Assembly: GCA_964550655.1 (NCBI GenBank)
Contig: CAZKAQ010000009.1
Span: 1-60,330, forward strand
DNA: 60,330 nt
DNA from: GCA-1730015 sp964550655
Lineage (GTDB): Bacteria > Pseudomonadota > Gammaproteobacteria > Granulosicoccales > Granulosicoccaceae
Direction: 5' to 3'
Positions 27,025-35,902 of this stretch are shown here, one piece after another. Both the position numbers and the translations under genes were made by a program. The notes beneath the pieces were generated by a model, which saw only the letters and a list, made by a program, of their open reading frames with translations, made no database searches and was not told the origin of the DNA. Each line of letters opens with the position of its first letter. Within the stretch, counting starts at the first letter, position 1.

Positions 27025-27906
27025 CTAAATGTTAGTTTGGCTATTTGCTGAATTTTCAGCAAGTGATGCACTACTACCACGCCTGACGCGAAAAATCCCG
27101 TGCGTCGGTGCAAATAAAAACACCAGTACAAACATGATAATCAGCATCAGTACTATGGTTGGTGCAGGTGCGCTATCGAGCGCAAAGCTTAAAACAATGC
27201 CCAGTACAGAGGCGAGTACGGCAGAACACACTGCCACAATAAGCATGGTATCAAAGCGGTCAGTCACCATGTAGCCGATAGCACCGGGTGCAATCAGCAA
27301 GGCGACAACCATTATAATACCAACAACCTTTAACGCCGTAACAATAACCACTGACAACAACACCAGCAGACCATAGTGCAGTAACTTAAACCGCAGGCCA
27401 ATCGCTCTGGCATGTTGCGGATCAAAACAATACACCAGCAGGTCTTTGCGTTTTGACCAGACAAGCGCACTCGCAACAATTGCCACCACACCGGTTTGAA
27501 TTACATCAGGCCAGCCAAGGCCAAGGATATCGCCAAAAAGTATCTCATGCAGATGCACATCAATACGAAACACCGAAAACAGTACTACCCCCAGTGCAAA
27601 CATACCGGAGAAAACCACGCCCATGACAGTGTCTTCCTTTAGTCTTGAATTCTCCGATAAATAACCTGTGGCCACGGTACAGAACATACCCGCGATGAAC
27701 GCTCCGATCACAACCGGCATACCGGCGACATAGGCAAGCACAATACCCGGCAGTACCGCATGCGATATGGCATCCCCCATCAGCGCCCAGCCACGCAATA
27801 CCAGAAAACAGGACAAACAGGCTGCCGCCACACTGAGAAAAATGGCAGTGATAAGTGCCTGCTGCATGAAGTCAATGGTAAAGGGTGCAATTAGCAATTC
27901 AAGCAT
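27025..27906 (-). CDS. Manganese/iron ABC transporter permease (SitD/MntB-like)
   Basis: The 293-residue polytopic protein of the ABC-3 (ZnuB/SitD) family has about eight spans and the family blocks GWALMGDAISHAVLPGI near 43-59 and KVVGIIMVVALLIAPGAIGY near 192-211. It directly abuts the upstream permease gene (no spacer) and is the last gene of the four-gene transporter operon. Together with its paralogue it should form the transmembrane heterodimer that imports Mn(II), possibly Fe(II). Confidence 0.92.
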   Translation of the reverse strand: MLELLIAPFTIDFMQQALITAIFLSVAAACLSCFLVLRGWALMGDAISHAVLPGIVLAYVAGMPVVIGAFIAGMFCTVATGYLSENSRLKEDTVMGVVFSGMFALGVVLFSVFRIDVHLHEILFGDILGLGWPDVIQTGVVAIVASALVWSKRKDLLVYCFDPQHARAIGLRFKLLHYGLLVLLSVVIVTALKVVGIIMVVALLIAPGAIGYMVTDRFDTMLIVAVCSAVLASVLGIVLSFALDSAPAPTIVLMLIIMFVLVFLFAPTHGIFRVRRGSSASLAENSANSQTNI

Positions 27907-28755
27907 TTAACTTACTGCCTCGTGCATTTTTCTGCGTGAGGCAATAAGCCCGTGCGCAGGTGCAAAGAGAAAAGCAATCAGCAGAAGGAATGTCATTAAC
28001 AGTATGATGATTCCACCCGTTACTCCGTCTGCGAAGTAACTGATATAACATCCCACTGCACTGCATAGTGCACCGACAGCAATACTGATACCCAGCAGTG
28101 TCGAAAAACGATCCGTCAACAAATAGGCGATTGCACCCGGTGTCACCACCATCGCTATTACCAGAAAAGCACCGACCGCCATTAGCGCGGCAACCGTGCA
28201 GGCGCTCAACAGAGTAAAGAAAGTTACTTTAAGTAAGGTTGCATTTAATCCAATGGACATGGCGTGGGATTCATCAAAGAACACTACCATCAGGTCTTTC
28301 CAGATGAATACCAGTATCAACAGCGACACAACAGCAATGATAACCAGCTGGATACTGTCTTCCGGTGAAATGGAAAGTATATTGCCGAAGATAATGGTCT
28401 CGATTCTCACCGATGCCGGTCGGATAGAAATCATGAACAAACCGAGCGCGAAAAAACCACTGAATATCAATCCGATAACCACATCGGTTTTAAGCCTTGA
28501 GCGCGAGCTGACAAAAAGCATGGCAACTGCCGCCAGACCGCCGGAGAAAAACGCACCCACCGAATATGGCAGGCCGAGCATATAGGCTCCCGCTACCCCC
28601 GGCACTACCGAATGAGACAGTGCATCACCAATCAGTGACCAGCCTTTGAGCATAATGTAGGCAGATAAAAAACCGCACACGGCCCCCACCAGTGCACTGA
28701 CCCACATGGCGTTGACCATGTAGTTATAAGAAAATGGCTCAAGCAGATACGCCAT
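27907..28755 (-). CDS. Manganese/iron ABC transporter permease (SitC-like)
   Basis: The 282-residue ABC-3 family permease has the same blocks as its downstream paralogue: GWSLIGDALSHSVVPGVAG near 39-57 and AVGAFLVIAMVVTPGAIAYLL near 190-210, with about eight spans. Its ATG overlaps the ATPase stop codon by one base (TAATG), indicating coupling. Choice of metal is inferred from the divergent mntR and the binding protein. Confidence 0.92.
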   Translation of the reverse strand: MAYLLEPFSYNYMVNAMWVSALVGAVCGFLSAYIMLKGWSLIGDALSHSVVPGVAGAYMLGLPYSVGAFFSGGLAAVAMLFVSSRSRLKTDVVIGLIFSGFFALGLFMISIRPASVRIETIIFGNILSISPEDSIQLVIIAVVSLLILVFIWKDLMVVFFDESHAMSIGLNATLLKVTFFTLLSACTVAALMAVGAFLVIAMVVTPGAIAYLLTDRFSTLLGISIAVGALCSAVGCYISYFADGVTGGIIILLMTFLLLIAFLFAPAHGLIASRRKMHEAVS

Positions 28756-29723
28756 TATTCTTTGTTGTTGGCGTCGCGCGACCCGGATGCCGGCTTATCT
28801 TCGTTTTCACCGTAGAGTACAAACGGACGTTCATCATCGGTGATGACGGTTACTTGTCTTGCATCATCATCGTCATGTAACTCCTGACCACCAAGTACGT
28901 GAAAGCGCAGCACGCCACCGAACGCCTGTTCAAGGTTTTCTCTGGTGAAAACCACATCGGCCGGTCCGTCTGCCAGTACGGTTCGATTAATCAGTACAAC
29001 GTGATCGCAAAACTGCGGCACACTACCCAGGTTATGTGTAGAGACCAGCATCACGCGCCCTTCATCACGCATGCTGCGCATTAATGTGATGATCGATTCT
29101 TCGGTTTTTACATCAACGCCTGTGAATGGTTCATCAAGCAGGATAACGCGGCTTTCCTGTGCCAGTGCACGTGCGAGAAATACGCGTTTTTTCTGACCAC
29201 CGGATAACTGCCCTATTTGTCTTTCGCGATAATCCCACATGTTGACACGTTGCAAAGCAGTCTCAACCTGACGGCGATCTTCAGCGGAAGGTCTGCGCAA
29301 AAAACCCATATGGCCATAACGTCCCATCATGACTACGTCTTCAACCAGTACCGGAAAATCCCAGTCAACATCTTCGTTCTGCGGCACATAGGCGACTGTG
29401 TTGCGTTTCAGCGCACGGCCTGCAGACTTACCCAGAATATCTACCGAACCGCCGGCGAGCGGTACGAAACCCATGATCGCCTTAAACAGAGTTGATTTAC
29501 CCGAGCCATTAACGCCAACCAACGCGCATATGGTGGCATTTGGAATACTGAAACTTGCATCGCGCAGTGCTGTGTGGCCGTTTCTGTAGGTGACGGTTAT
29601 ATTTTTGGCTTCAATACCCGGCACTTCAGCAGGTGAACCTTTAACAGGTGATCCGTCAGTGTGCGCTTCGTTAACACGTGACGCGTCAGTCGATGAGGTA
29701 ATATCCTGCGCCGCACTGGTCAC
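28755..29723 (-). CDS. Manganese/iron ABC transporter ATP-binding protein (SitB/MntA-like)
   Basis: The 322-residue ATPase has Walker A GVNGSGKST near 74-82, signature LSGGQKKR near 178-185, Walker B VILLDEPF near 197-204, and an H-loop in STHNLG. About 35 residues of Ser/Thr/Asp-rich N-terminal extension and an acidic C-terminal tail of about 50 residues exceed the normal family length of about 250-270. The start is a GTG overlapping the previous stop by four bases (GTGA). Confidence 0.92.
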   Translation of the reverse strand: MTSAAQDITSSTDASRVNEAHTDGSPVKGSPAEVPGIEAKNITVTYRNGHTALRDASFSIPNATICALVGVNGSGKSTLFKAIMGFVPLAGGSVDILGKSAGRALKRNTVAYVPQNEDVDWDFPVLVEDVVMMGRYGHMGFLRRPSAEDRRQVETALQRVNMWDYRERQIGQLSGGQKKRVFLARALAQESRVILLDEPFTGVDVKTEESIITLMRSMRDEGRVMLVSTHNLGSVPQFCDHVVLINRTVLADGPADVVFTRENLEQAFGGVLRFHVLGGQELHDDDDARQVTVITDDERPFVLYGENEDKPASGSRDANNKE

Positions 29724-30652
29724 TTGTCGGAACCTTCACCGGTTAAGCCCTTAACAACCGTTTCTGTGGTAACACGCAACAGATCAAGATAAGTGGGTAC
29801 CGGACCATCCGCTTCGCTTAGAGAATCTACATACAACACTCCGCCGTAGGCCGCACCGGTATCACGTGCGACCTGTCTGGCAGGTTTATCAGAGCCGGTA
29901 CTTTCACTGAACACTACCGGGATATTATTTAATCTGACGGCGTCGATCATTGCCTTAACCTGTTTAGGCGTGCCCTGCCCGTCTGCATTGATTGGGTAGA
30001 GGTATATTTCCTGCAGATTGAACTGTCTGGCAAGATAACTAAAGGCTCCCTCGGTAGAGGCAAGCCATCGTTTAGATTCCGGCACACCGGCAAGCCGTTC
30101 ATTAATATCAACTACCACCGCTTCAATTTGTTTGAGGTAGTCATCAGCGTTTTGCTGGTAGAGCTGTGCGTTTTGTGGATCCGCCTGCGATAGCGCGACT
30201 TCAATATTGCGCACATAGATAGAGACATCATCCGGTGACATCCATGCATGTGGATTAGGTTGTGTGACATAAGGCCCGTCACGTATCGCCAATGGCTCTA
30301 CACCTTCAGACACGACAACGTCTGTTGCGTTTTTCACTCTGGCTATAAATTTTTCAAACCACCGCTCAAGACCCAGGCCGTTCCAAAGCACTACATCAGC
30401 ATCTCTGACACGCAGCAGATCACGCGGGGTGGGTTGATAATTATGAATCTCGGCACCGGGTCGTGTAATGGACACTACATCAGCCGCATCACCAGCCACG
30501 TTTTTAGCAAGATCCGCAATAATAGTAAACGTGGTTGCTACCCGCAGGCGCTCATCTGTGGCTGCGTGGCTTGTCGATGCAAATAAACAGGCAACAACAG
30601 CTAACGCTAAAACTACCGCTCCGGATCTGGATGAATAGTTACTTGAAACCAT
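29720..30652 (-). CDS. Periplasmic manganese/iron-binding protein (SitA/MntC-like)
   Basis: The 310-residue cluster A-I binding protein has a signal peptide (AVVLALAVVACLFASTSHA). The four expected ligands are visible: His in EIHNYQPTPRD, His in NPHAWMS, Glu in ASTEGAFSY and Asp in VDSLSEADG. This H-H-E-D set favours Mn/Fe over Zn. No long His-rich loop, typical of ZnuA, is present. I choose ATG at 30650-30652; a TTG nine codons upstream is less likely because it would put charged residues ahead of the signal peptide. It is the first gene of the operon, divergent from mntR. Confidence 0.92.
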   Translation of the reverse strand: MVSSNYSSRSGAVVLALAVVACLFASTSHAATDERLRVATTFTIIADLAKNVAGDAADVVSITRPGAEIHNYQPTPRDLLRVRDADVVLWNGLGLERWFEKFIARVKNATDVVVSEGVEPLAIRDGPYVTQPNPHAWMSPDDVSIYVRNIEVALSQADPQNAQLYQQNADDYLKQIEAVVVDINERLAGVPESKRWLASTEGAFSYLARQFNLQEIYLYPINADGQGTPKQVKAMIDAVRLNNIPVVFSESTGSDKPARQVARDTGAAYGGVLYVDSLSEADGPVPTYLDLLRVTTETVVKGLTGEGSDK

Positions 30653-30675
30653 AAAGTCTCTGACATATAATTTAG

Positions 30676-30719
30676 CCAAGGCTTAGTTTATATACTTTGT
30701 GCAATAATACAAGCCTTGG
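30676..30719. promoter_or_regulatory. Inverted repeat in the sit-mntR divergent region, candidate operator
   Basis: Perfect 9-base arms CCAAGGCTT (30676-30684) and AAGCCTTGG (30711-30719) flank an AT-rich 26-base centre (TTTATATACTTTGTGCAATA) that could hold divergent -10 elements. MntR represses Mn uptake genes in other bacteria, so this is a natural operator candidate, but it does not match the E. coli MntR box as I know it. Confidence 0.35.
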
Positions 30720-30840
30720 GGTACATTTGCGACTATTTCCCGTGCCGTGTTTTTACGGACCTGGTACTACCGGCCGACACGTGAGTAATTGATAAATTTA
30801 TGATTTCGGGGCAACCCGGTAATCAGAGGGAGCCAGGCAA

Positions 30841-31305
30841 ATAAGTAAAAAATCAGACAATTTACAGCGCCACGATGACAGCCTGCCGGAAGCGCATGAA
30901 CAGGCGGCCCTCTTCAATCAGGTGCGCGAAGCTCATAAAACCGAAGCCACTGAAGATTATGTAGAGCTCATTGATGATCTGATTCGAGTTAACGGCGAAG
31001 CCAGACTGGTCGATGTTGCCAGTCGCATGGGTGTGACCCAGCCCACTGCCAGCAAAACACTGGCAAGACTGCAGCGCGATGGCTTTATTAACTCTGAACC
31101 CTATCGGTCAATCTTTCTTACCGAGCAGGGAAAAGAACTGGCAAATCAAAGCAGACTTCGCCACGAAATTGTATTTAAATTTCTGCTCGCTATTGGCGTC
31201 AGCAACGATACTGCTATCCGTGACTCCGAAGGAATGGAACACCATGTCTCTGAAGAAACCTTAAAGGTATTCAAAAAAATAATTCGCCAGCAGCAGAAGT
31301 CCTGA
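30841..31305 (+). CDS. mntR: Manganese-responsive repressor MntR, probably with an AUA start
   Basis: A DtxR-family winged helix (VDVASRMGVTQPTASKTLARLQRDGFI) is followed by a dimerisation/metal domain ending in EGMEHHVSEETL, which aligns well with E. coli MntR. The first in-frame GTG (30922) would cut off the conserved helix ahead of QVREAH and give 127 residues. Reading back from there, the frame is open to a stop at 30820, with no ATG, GTG or TTG. An ATA at 30841 is preceded eight bases away by a strong GGGAG and gives 154 residues, close to E. coli MntR (155), with a natural N-terminus (ISKKSDNLQRH, initiator read as Met). The start is therefore non-canonical or affected by a sequencing error. 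Confidence 0.85.
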   Translation: MSKKSDNLQRHDDSLPEAHEQAALFNQVREAHKTEATEDYVELIDDLIRVNGEARLVDVASRMGVTQPTASKTLARLQRDGFINSEPYRSIFLTEQGKELANQSRLRHEIVFKFLLAIGVSNDTAIRDSEGMEHHVSEETLKVFKKIIRQQQKS

Positions 31306-31348
31306 ATTTACCAACGCGCATTTAAAACCGCGTAAAAACCGGGCCGGT

Positions 31349-31648
31349 TCAAACAGAGGCTATCTGAACCACAGCATCCATGTTGATCGGACCATAAACA
31401 TGGGGAAACAACTCTTTACCACCAACTGTGTTCTCAAACACCAGCTCTGATCGCAGCAGATCGGAGTCTATGTGAAGCAGCAACAATCCTTTAACACCAC
31501 TGTAATAGCGACTAAGAACCCCTTGCAGCTGCTCCGGCTTACAGCAATGAATAAACCCTTCTGATTCAACAGACGCACAGCGGTAGGCGCCGGACTGTGC
31601 CGCCTGATCAACATCAGTTGCCTGTGCTACATGAAAGAGTAAAGCCAC
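31349..31648 (-). CDS. DUF952-family protein
   Basis: A 99-residue cytosolic protein with the DUF952 pattern: LFHVAQATD at the start, SEGFIHCCKPEQL near 28-40, LLLLHIDSDLL near 55-65 and FPHVYGPI near 80-87. DUF952 proteins are small, of unknown function, and structurally resemble ADP-ribosyltransferase-like folds. The start is a GTG at 31646-31648 with only a weak GGAT upstream. It is divergent from the aminotransferase gene. Confidence 0.85.
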   Translation of the reverse strand: MALLFHVAQATDVDQAAQSGAYRCASVESEGFIHCCKPEQLQGVLSRYYSGVKGLLLLHIDSDLLRSELVFENTVGGKELFPHVYGPINMDAVVQIASV

Positions 31649-31828
31649 AATGTTATCCGTTGCTGCGTAGATATGAACACCCTGCCTAAGCGGGTGCTGA
31701 CGCGCCTACTATACCAAACAATGGCTGCACACCTGGCAACTGCACGAGACTTTCGGCAAATCACCGATTGGCACCGGCGCCTGTTTTGTTTTAACCTTCA
31801 ACCACACCCTACGCCTGACAACCCGCAC

Positions 31829-32917
31829 ATGTCTCAATACTGGACTGACCTGGTCAGACGACTCACACCCTATGTACCCGGTGCTCAACGCGCAGGCGAT
31901 GATGTCGTTAAACTAAACACCAATGAAAATCCTTACCCGCCATCGCCGCAGGTATCTGACGCCATAGCCCGTGTGCAACCCGATTCACTTAGACGATACC
32001 CGGATCCGCAGTCTCTGCAACTACGCACATCATTGGCAGAATATCATCAGCTGGAAGTTGATCAGGTCTTTGTCGGCAACGGGTCAGATGAAATACTCGC
32101 ACTCGCCTTCATGACTTTCTTTCAGGGTAAACCGGCGCTGCATTTCCCCGAGATAAGCTACAGTTTCTACCCGGTATATTGCGATCTGTTGGGTATTACA
32201 CCGGAAAAGGTTCCACTCAACCCGGACTACACCATCGGGCTTGATAAATTCAGTGGCAATCAGAACGCGGCTGTCAACTGTGGTGGCATCATATTTCCGA
32301 ACCCGAATGCACCCACAGGAATCGCCATCACACTGGCGCAAATTGAACGTATACTTGAAGCAAATGCGGATGTTGTAGTTTTAATTGACGAGGCCTATGC
32401 AGACTTTGGTGCCGAGTCCGCAATAAGTCTTGTAAACCGCTACCCGAACCTGGTTGTGTCACGTACTTTTTCCAAAGGCCGTTCTCTGGCAGGCCTGCGA
32501 CTCGGTGCTGCCTTTGCAGACAAAGCACTGATTGAAGGACTAACCCGCACCAAAGACTCATTTAATTCTTATCCGGTCGATGCGGTTGCACAGGCGGCGG
32601 GTATTGCTTCACTCAACGATGAGCAGTACTACAGGAAAACCATTGACAAGATCTGCAATACTCGCGAAGCCACCGTTAAGAAACTCACCAGTCTGGGTTA
32701 TCGCATACTCCCGAGTCAGGCAAACTTCATATTTGCAAGCCCCGGCAGCAACAAAAGAAGTGCCACAGAAATATTTAAATCACTTGATGAACAAAATATT
32801 CTTGTCAGACACTGGGATAAAAAAGATCTGAAAGACTGGTTGCGCATCACCATCGGTACAGAGGAAGAAATGCAGAAATTATTCGATGCCCTGCAACGCA
32901 ATAAGCAAACGCAATAA
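31829..32917 (+). CDS. hisC: Histidinol-phosphate aminotransferase (HisC-like)
   Basis: The 362-residue PLP enzyme, class I/II fold, begins MSQYWTDLVRRLTPYVPGAQ. It carries KLNTNENPYPPSP, GNGSDEILALAF, PNPNAPTG, DEAYADFG and the PLP Lys in SRTFSKGRSLAGLR, all standard for HisC. The open frame extends about 52 codons upstream to 31673, but the ATG at 31829 matches family N-termini. No other his gene is in the window, so it may be either a second HisC or a promiscuous aromatic aminotransferase. Confidence 0.85.
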   Translation: MSQYWTDLVRRLTPYVPGAQRAGDDVVKLNTNENPYPPSPQVSDAIARVQPDSLRRYPDPQSLQLRTSLAEYHQLEVDQVFVGNGSDEILALAFMTFFQGKPALHFPEISYSFYPVYCDLLGITPEKVPLNPDYTIGLDKFSGNQNAAVNCGGIIFPNPNAPTGIAITLAQIERILEANADVVVLIDEAYADFGAESAISLVNRYPNLVVSRTFSKGRSLAGLRLGAAFADKALIEGLTRTKDSFNSYPVDAVAQAAGIASLNDEQYYRKTIDKICNTREATVKKLTSLGYRILPSQANFIFASPGSNKRSATEIFKSLDEQNILVRHWDKKDLKDWLRITIGTEEEMQKLFDALQRNKQTQ

Positions 32918-32945
32918 CCAGCCACAGAGCGGACAGCTCTGACAC

Positions 32946-34199
32946 CTATGCTTTGCGCACCAGTACATGGCGCTTTTTACCAAAAGACAATTTTGCAGCA
33001 CCATCATTAATAAGATGGCTGTTGTCGATGAGCATTTTTTCATCAGCTACCTGAACATCATTAACCCTGACAGCACCACCCTTGATACCGCGGCGTGCAT
33101 CGCTGTTACTTTTTACAAGCTCGGCCTGTACCAACAGCCCCAGTAATCCCGCGCCTGCGTCTATCTCTGCAGAAGGCACAGTGATACCCGGCAGGTCTGA
33201 TGCGGTTTGTCCTTCGGCAAAGGTTACGCGGGCTGTTTCAGCTACCTTTTCTGCTTCTTCACGGCCATGCAACAGTGCCGTGACTTCGGTAGCAAGCACC
33301 TGCTTGGCGTCATTTAACTCGGCACCTTGCAAGGCACCGAGCTTTGCGATTTCATCCATTGGTAAGGTGGTGTACAACTTAAGGAAGCGCTCTACATCAG
33401 CATCTTCGGTATTGCGCCAGTACTGCCAGAAATCATAAACGCCGAGCATGTCTGCATTGAGCCAGACGGCACCGCTGGCAGACTTACCCATTTTTCCACC
33501 TGAGGCTGTAGTCAGCAGTGGTGATGTCAATGCAAATAACGATGAACCATCCAGCCTGCGACCAAGATCAATGCCGTTAATAATATTGCCCCATTGATCA
33601 GATCCACCCATCTGTAAGCGGCAATCGTATCGGCGATTAAGCTCGGTAAAATCATAGGCCTGAAGGATCATGTAGTTGAACTCCAGAAACGACAGAGACT
33701 GCTCACGATCGAGACGAAGTTTGACGGAGTCAAAAGACAGCATTCGGTTTACAGAGAAGTGCTGACCAACATCACGTAGAAATTCAATGTAGTTAATATT
33801 CAGCAACCAGTCTGCATTGTTGACCATTAATGCGTTACCGCCAGTCTCTTCAAACGCAAGGTAACGGGAGAAAGCCTGTTTGATACCAACAAGGTTGGCA
33901 TCGATATCGTCTATTGTCAGTAGCTTGCGCGCTTCATCACGTAGTGACGGATCACCAATCATGGAAGTGCCGCCGCCCATCAGGGCAATTGGCCGGTGAC
34001 CGGTTAGCTGCATCCAGTGCAGCATCATGATCTGAATGAGTGATCCTGCATGCAGGCTGGTTGCCGTGGCATCGAAACCGATGTACCCGGTGACCGACTC
34101 GGTCGCAAAGAGCTTATCGAGGGCGTCATCGTCAGAAGTCTGGTAGATAAAACCCCGTTCAGCCAAAATTTTCAGGAAGTCAGATTTATAGGAATTCAT
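32946..34199 (-). CDS. tyrS: Tyrosyl-tRNA synthetase
   Basis: The 417-residue class I synthetase has the HIGH-like LHAGSLIQ near residue 49, tyrosine-binding MILQAYDFTEL near 180, GGSDQWGNI near 198 and KMSKS-like KMGKSASG near 235, ending in an S4 RNA-binding domain (about 350-417, IKGGAVRVNDVQV). It loads tRNA-Tyr. This is the bacterial long form with about 420 residues. ATG at 34197-34199. It is convergent with hisC. Confidence 0.95.
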   Translation of the reverse strand: MNSYKSDFLKILAERGFIYQTSDDDALDKLFATESVTGYIGFDATATSLHAGSLIQIMMLHWMQLTGHRPIALMGGGTSMIGDPSLRDEARKLLTIDDIDANLVGIKQAFSRYLAFEETGGNALMVNNADWLLNINYIEFLRDVGQHFSVNRMLSFDSVKLRLDREQSLSFLEFNYMILQAYDFTELNRRYDCRLQMGGSDQWGNIINGIDLGRRLDGSSLFALTSPLLTTASGGKMGKSASGAVWLNADMLGVYDFWQYWRNTEDADVERFLKLYTTLPMDEIAKLGALQGAELNDAKQVLATEVTALLHGREEAEKVAETARVTFAEGQTASDLPGITVPSAEIDAGAGLLGLLVQAELVKSNSDARRGIKGGAVRVNDVQVADEKMLIDNSHLINDGAAKLSFGKKRHVLVRKA

Positions 34200-34377
34200 T
34201 GTAGATTAGTGTCGGGAAACGGATCATGCGCGGGGTTGCGCGCAAAAGTATAACCCAATGCTGCCAGCTACGCCCACACCGCAGGCCGTTACGCGTCTGA
34301 CGCGTACGAAATAAGCAGTGTTCGATAAGCGGATCAGCACTTATACTGCTGCGCAGACCAACGCGAGAACCAACAAT

Positions 34378-34758
34378 ATGAAACAAGATCTATTTGAAAC
34401 CGGCTTGAAGAAAAGAAAAGCCACGCTGGGCGCTGAGTACGTCGAAAAAAACCTGGCCGCGGCAGACGACTTTACCTTGCCGTTTCAGGAAGCGATGACT
34501 GCCTGGTGCTGGGGATTCGGCTGGGGCGATGAAACAATCGACGAAAAAACCCGATCCATGATGAACCTCTCAATGATTGGTGCTCTGGGAAAAATGCATG
34601 AGTGGGAGATTCACTGCCGTGGTGCGATTACCAATGGTGTCAGCAAAGATGAGATAAGAGCCATCATTCATGTGATCGGCATCTACTGCGGAGTGCCGCA
34701 GTCACTTGAGTGTTTTCGTGTCGCACGTAAAGTACTCGAAGAAGAAGGCATGCTTTAG
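34378..34758 (+). CDS. Carboxymuconolactone decarboxylase-family protein
   Basis: The 126-residue protein has the CMD fold pattern: GDETIDEKTRSMMNLSMIGALGK near 58-80 and EWEIHCRGAITNGVSKDEIRAIIHVIGIYCG near 84-115. Length and pattern match the PcaC-like branch. No AhpD-type CxxC is present. Downstream is an Ldh-family dehydrogenase on the same strand 116 bases away. Its substrate is unknown; annotation as a true 4-carboxymuconolactone decarboxylase would be too specific because no other beta-ketoadipate gene is present. Confidence 0.85.
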   Translation: MKQDLFETGLKKRKATLGAEYVEKNLAAADDFTLPFQEAMTAWCWGFGWGDETIDEKTRSMMNLSMIGALGKMHEWEIHCRGAITNGVSKDEIRAIIHVIGIYCGVPQSLECFRVARKVLEEEGML

Positions 34759-34874
34759 ATCGGGCTATTCCTGGAAATGGCGAGTCAACAAGCGAACAAG
34801 TAACGCCGTATCAGGGTTAGCAACACGGCACCCTGTGTGAGAAACTAACATTAACATCTCACCAGAAGTAGATT

Positions 34875-35873
34875 ATGTCTCACATTACCGTCGCACTTGA
34901 AGAAGTAAAATCCACCACGACCAGAGCATTGGTCGCACACGGCGCCAGTGACTGGATAGCTGAGGAAGTATCGAGCGCGGTTGAAAAGGCAGAAGCCAAC
35001 GGTAACCTGATCTGTGGCCTTTACTACCTTGAAAGTTACTGTCGGCAACTGCTTAGCGGACGCGTGAACGGCACTGTTGAACCGGTAGTCAGTATTCCCA
35101 AACCTGCCAGTGTTAAAGTCGATGCCGGATTCGGCTTTGCACAGCCTGCATTCACCAAAGGTCTGCCGGAAGCACTAAAGGTAGTAGCGCAAACAGGTAC
35201 CTGTTCGCTGGCGATCTGCCACTCGCATACCTGTACCTCACTTGGCTACTTTACCGAACAGATTGCAGAGGCGGGCGTTATCGGTATCGGGCTCACCAAT
35301 GCATCTGCTGTGGTATCACCTCCGGGTGGCACCAAACCGGTTCTCGGTACGAATCCGATCGCCATGGCAATTCCCGCAAAAAATGGTGGCATCCGGTTCC
35401 AGTTTGATCAAAGCACCAGTGCCATCGCGCTTGGCAAGATCACTATGGCGGCAGCAGCTGGAGAAGAAATTCCACCAGGCTGGGCAATAGACAGTGACGG
35501 CAAACCGACCACTGATCCAAAAGCGGCACTAATGGGATCACTGGTTTCCACCGGTGGCTACAAAGGTTACGGATTCGGTTTAATGGCTGAGGTTCTTGCA
35601 GCGGCTGTTACCGGCGGCGTCAATTCAATCAACTCAAGTGCCTTGAAAGCACCCAAGGGTGAGCCGCACAACCTGGGGCAGTTCTACTTCCTGCTTGATC
35701 CTGAAGTCTATTCCGGAGGTGAGTTCTGGGATCGGCTGGATGTTTTATCACAAGCGGTTGAATCGCAACCGGGAGCGCGGTTGCCCGGTACACAAAGGCA
35801 GCCGGTTAAAGAAGTCTCTATAGAGACTGAAGTATGGGACAAAGTCACCTCACTGGCTGGCTACCAGGCATAG
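34875..35873 (+). CDS. Ldh_2-family (malate/L-lactate/sulfolactate-type) dehydrogenase
   Basis: The 332-residue NAD(P)-dependent oxidoreductase belongs to the malate/L-lactate dehydrogenase superfamily, a fold distinct from classical LDH. Blocks include an HSHTCTSLGYF active-site His near residue 117, IGIGLTNASAVVSPPGG, PVLGTNPIAMAIP near 157 and GGYKGYGFGLMAEVLAAAVTGG near 225. Family members reduce pyruvate, oxaloacetate, piperideine-2-carboxylate or sulfopyruvate (ComC, (2R)-3-sulfolactate dehydrogenase); sequence reading alone cannot tell these apart. It is followed, with overlap of the frames but not of the chosen starts, by a DUF4344 gene. Confidence 0.85.
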   Translation: MSHITVALEEVKSTTTRALVAHGASDWIAEEVSSAVEKAEANGNLICGLYYLESYCRQLLSGRVNGTVEPVVSIPKPASVKVDAGFGFAQPAFTKGLPEALKVVAQTGTCSLAICHSHTCTSLGYFTEQIAEAGVIGIGLTNASAVVSPPGGTKPVLGTNPIAMAIPAKNGGIRFQFDQSTSAIALGKITMAAAAGEEIPPGWAIDSDGKPTTDPKAALMGSLVSTGGYKGYGFGLMAEVLAAAVTGGVNSINSSALKAPKGEPHNLGQFYFLLDPEVYSGGEFWDRLDVLSQAVESQPGARLPGTQRQPVKEVSIETEVWDKVTSLAGYQA

Positions 35874-35902
35874 TTACCGGAACAACCACGAGGCACTGTG
35901 CC

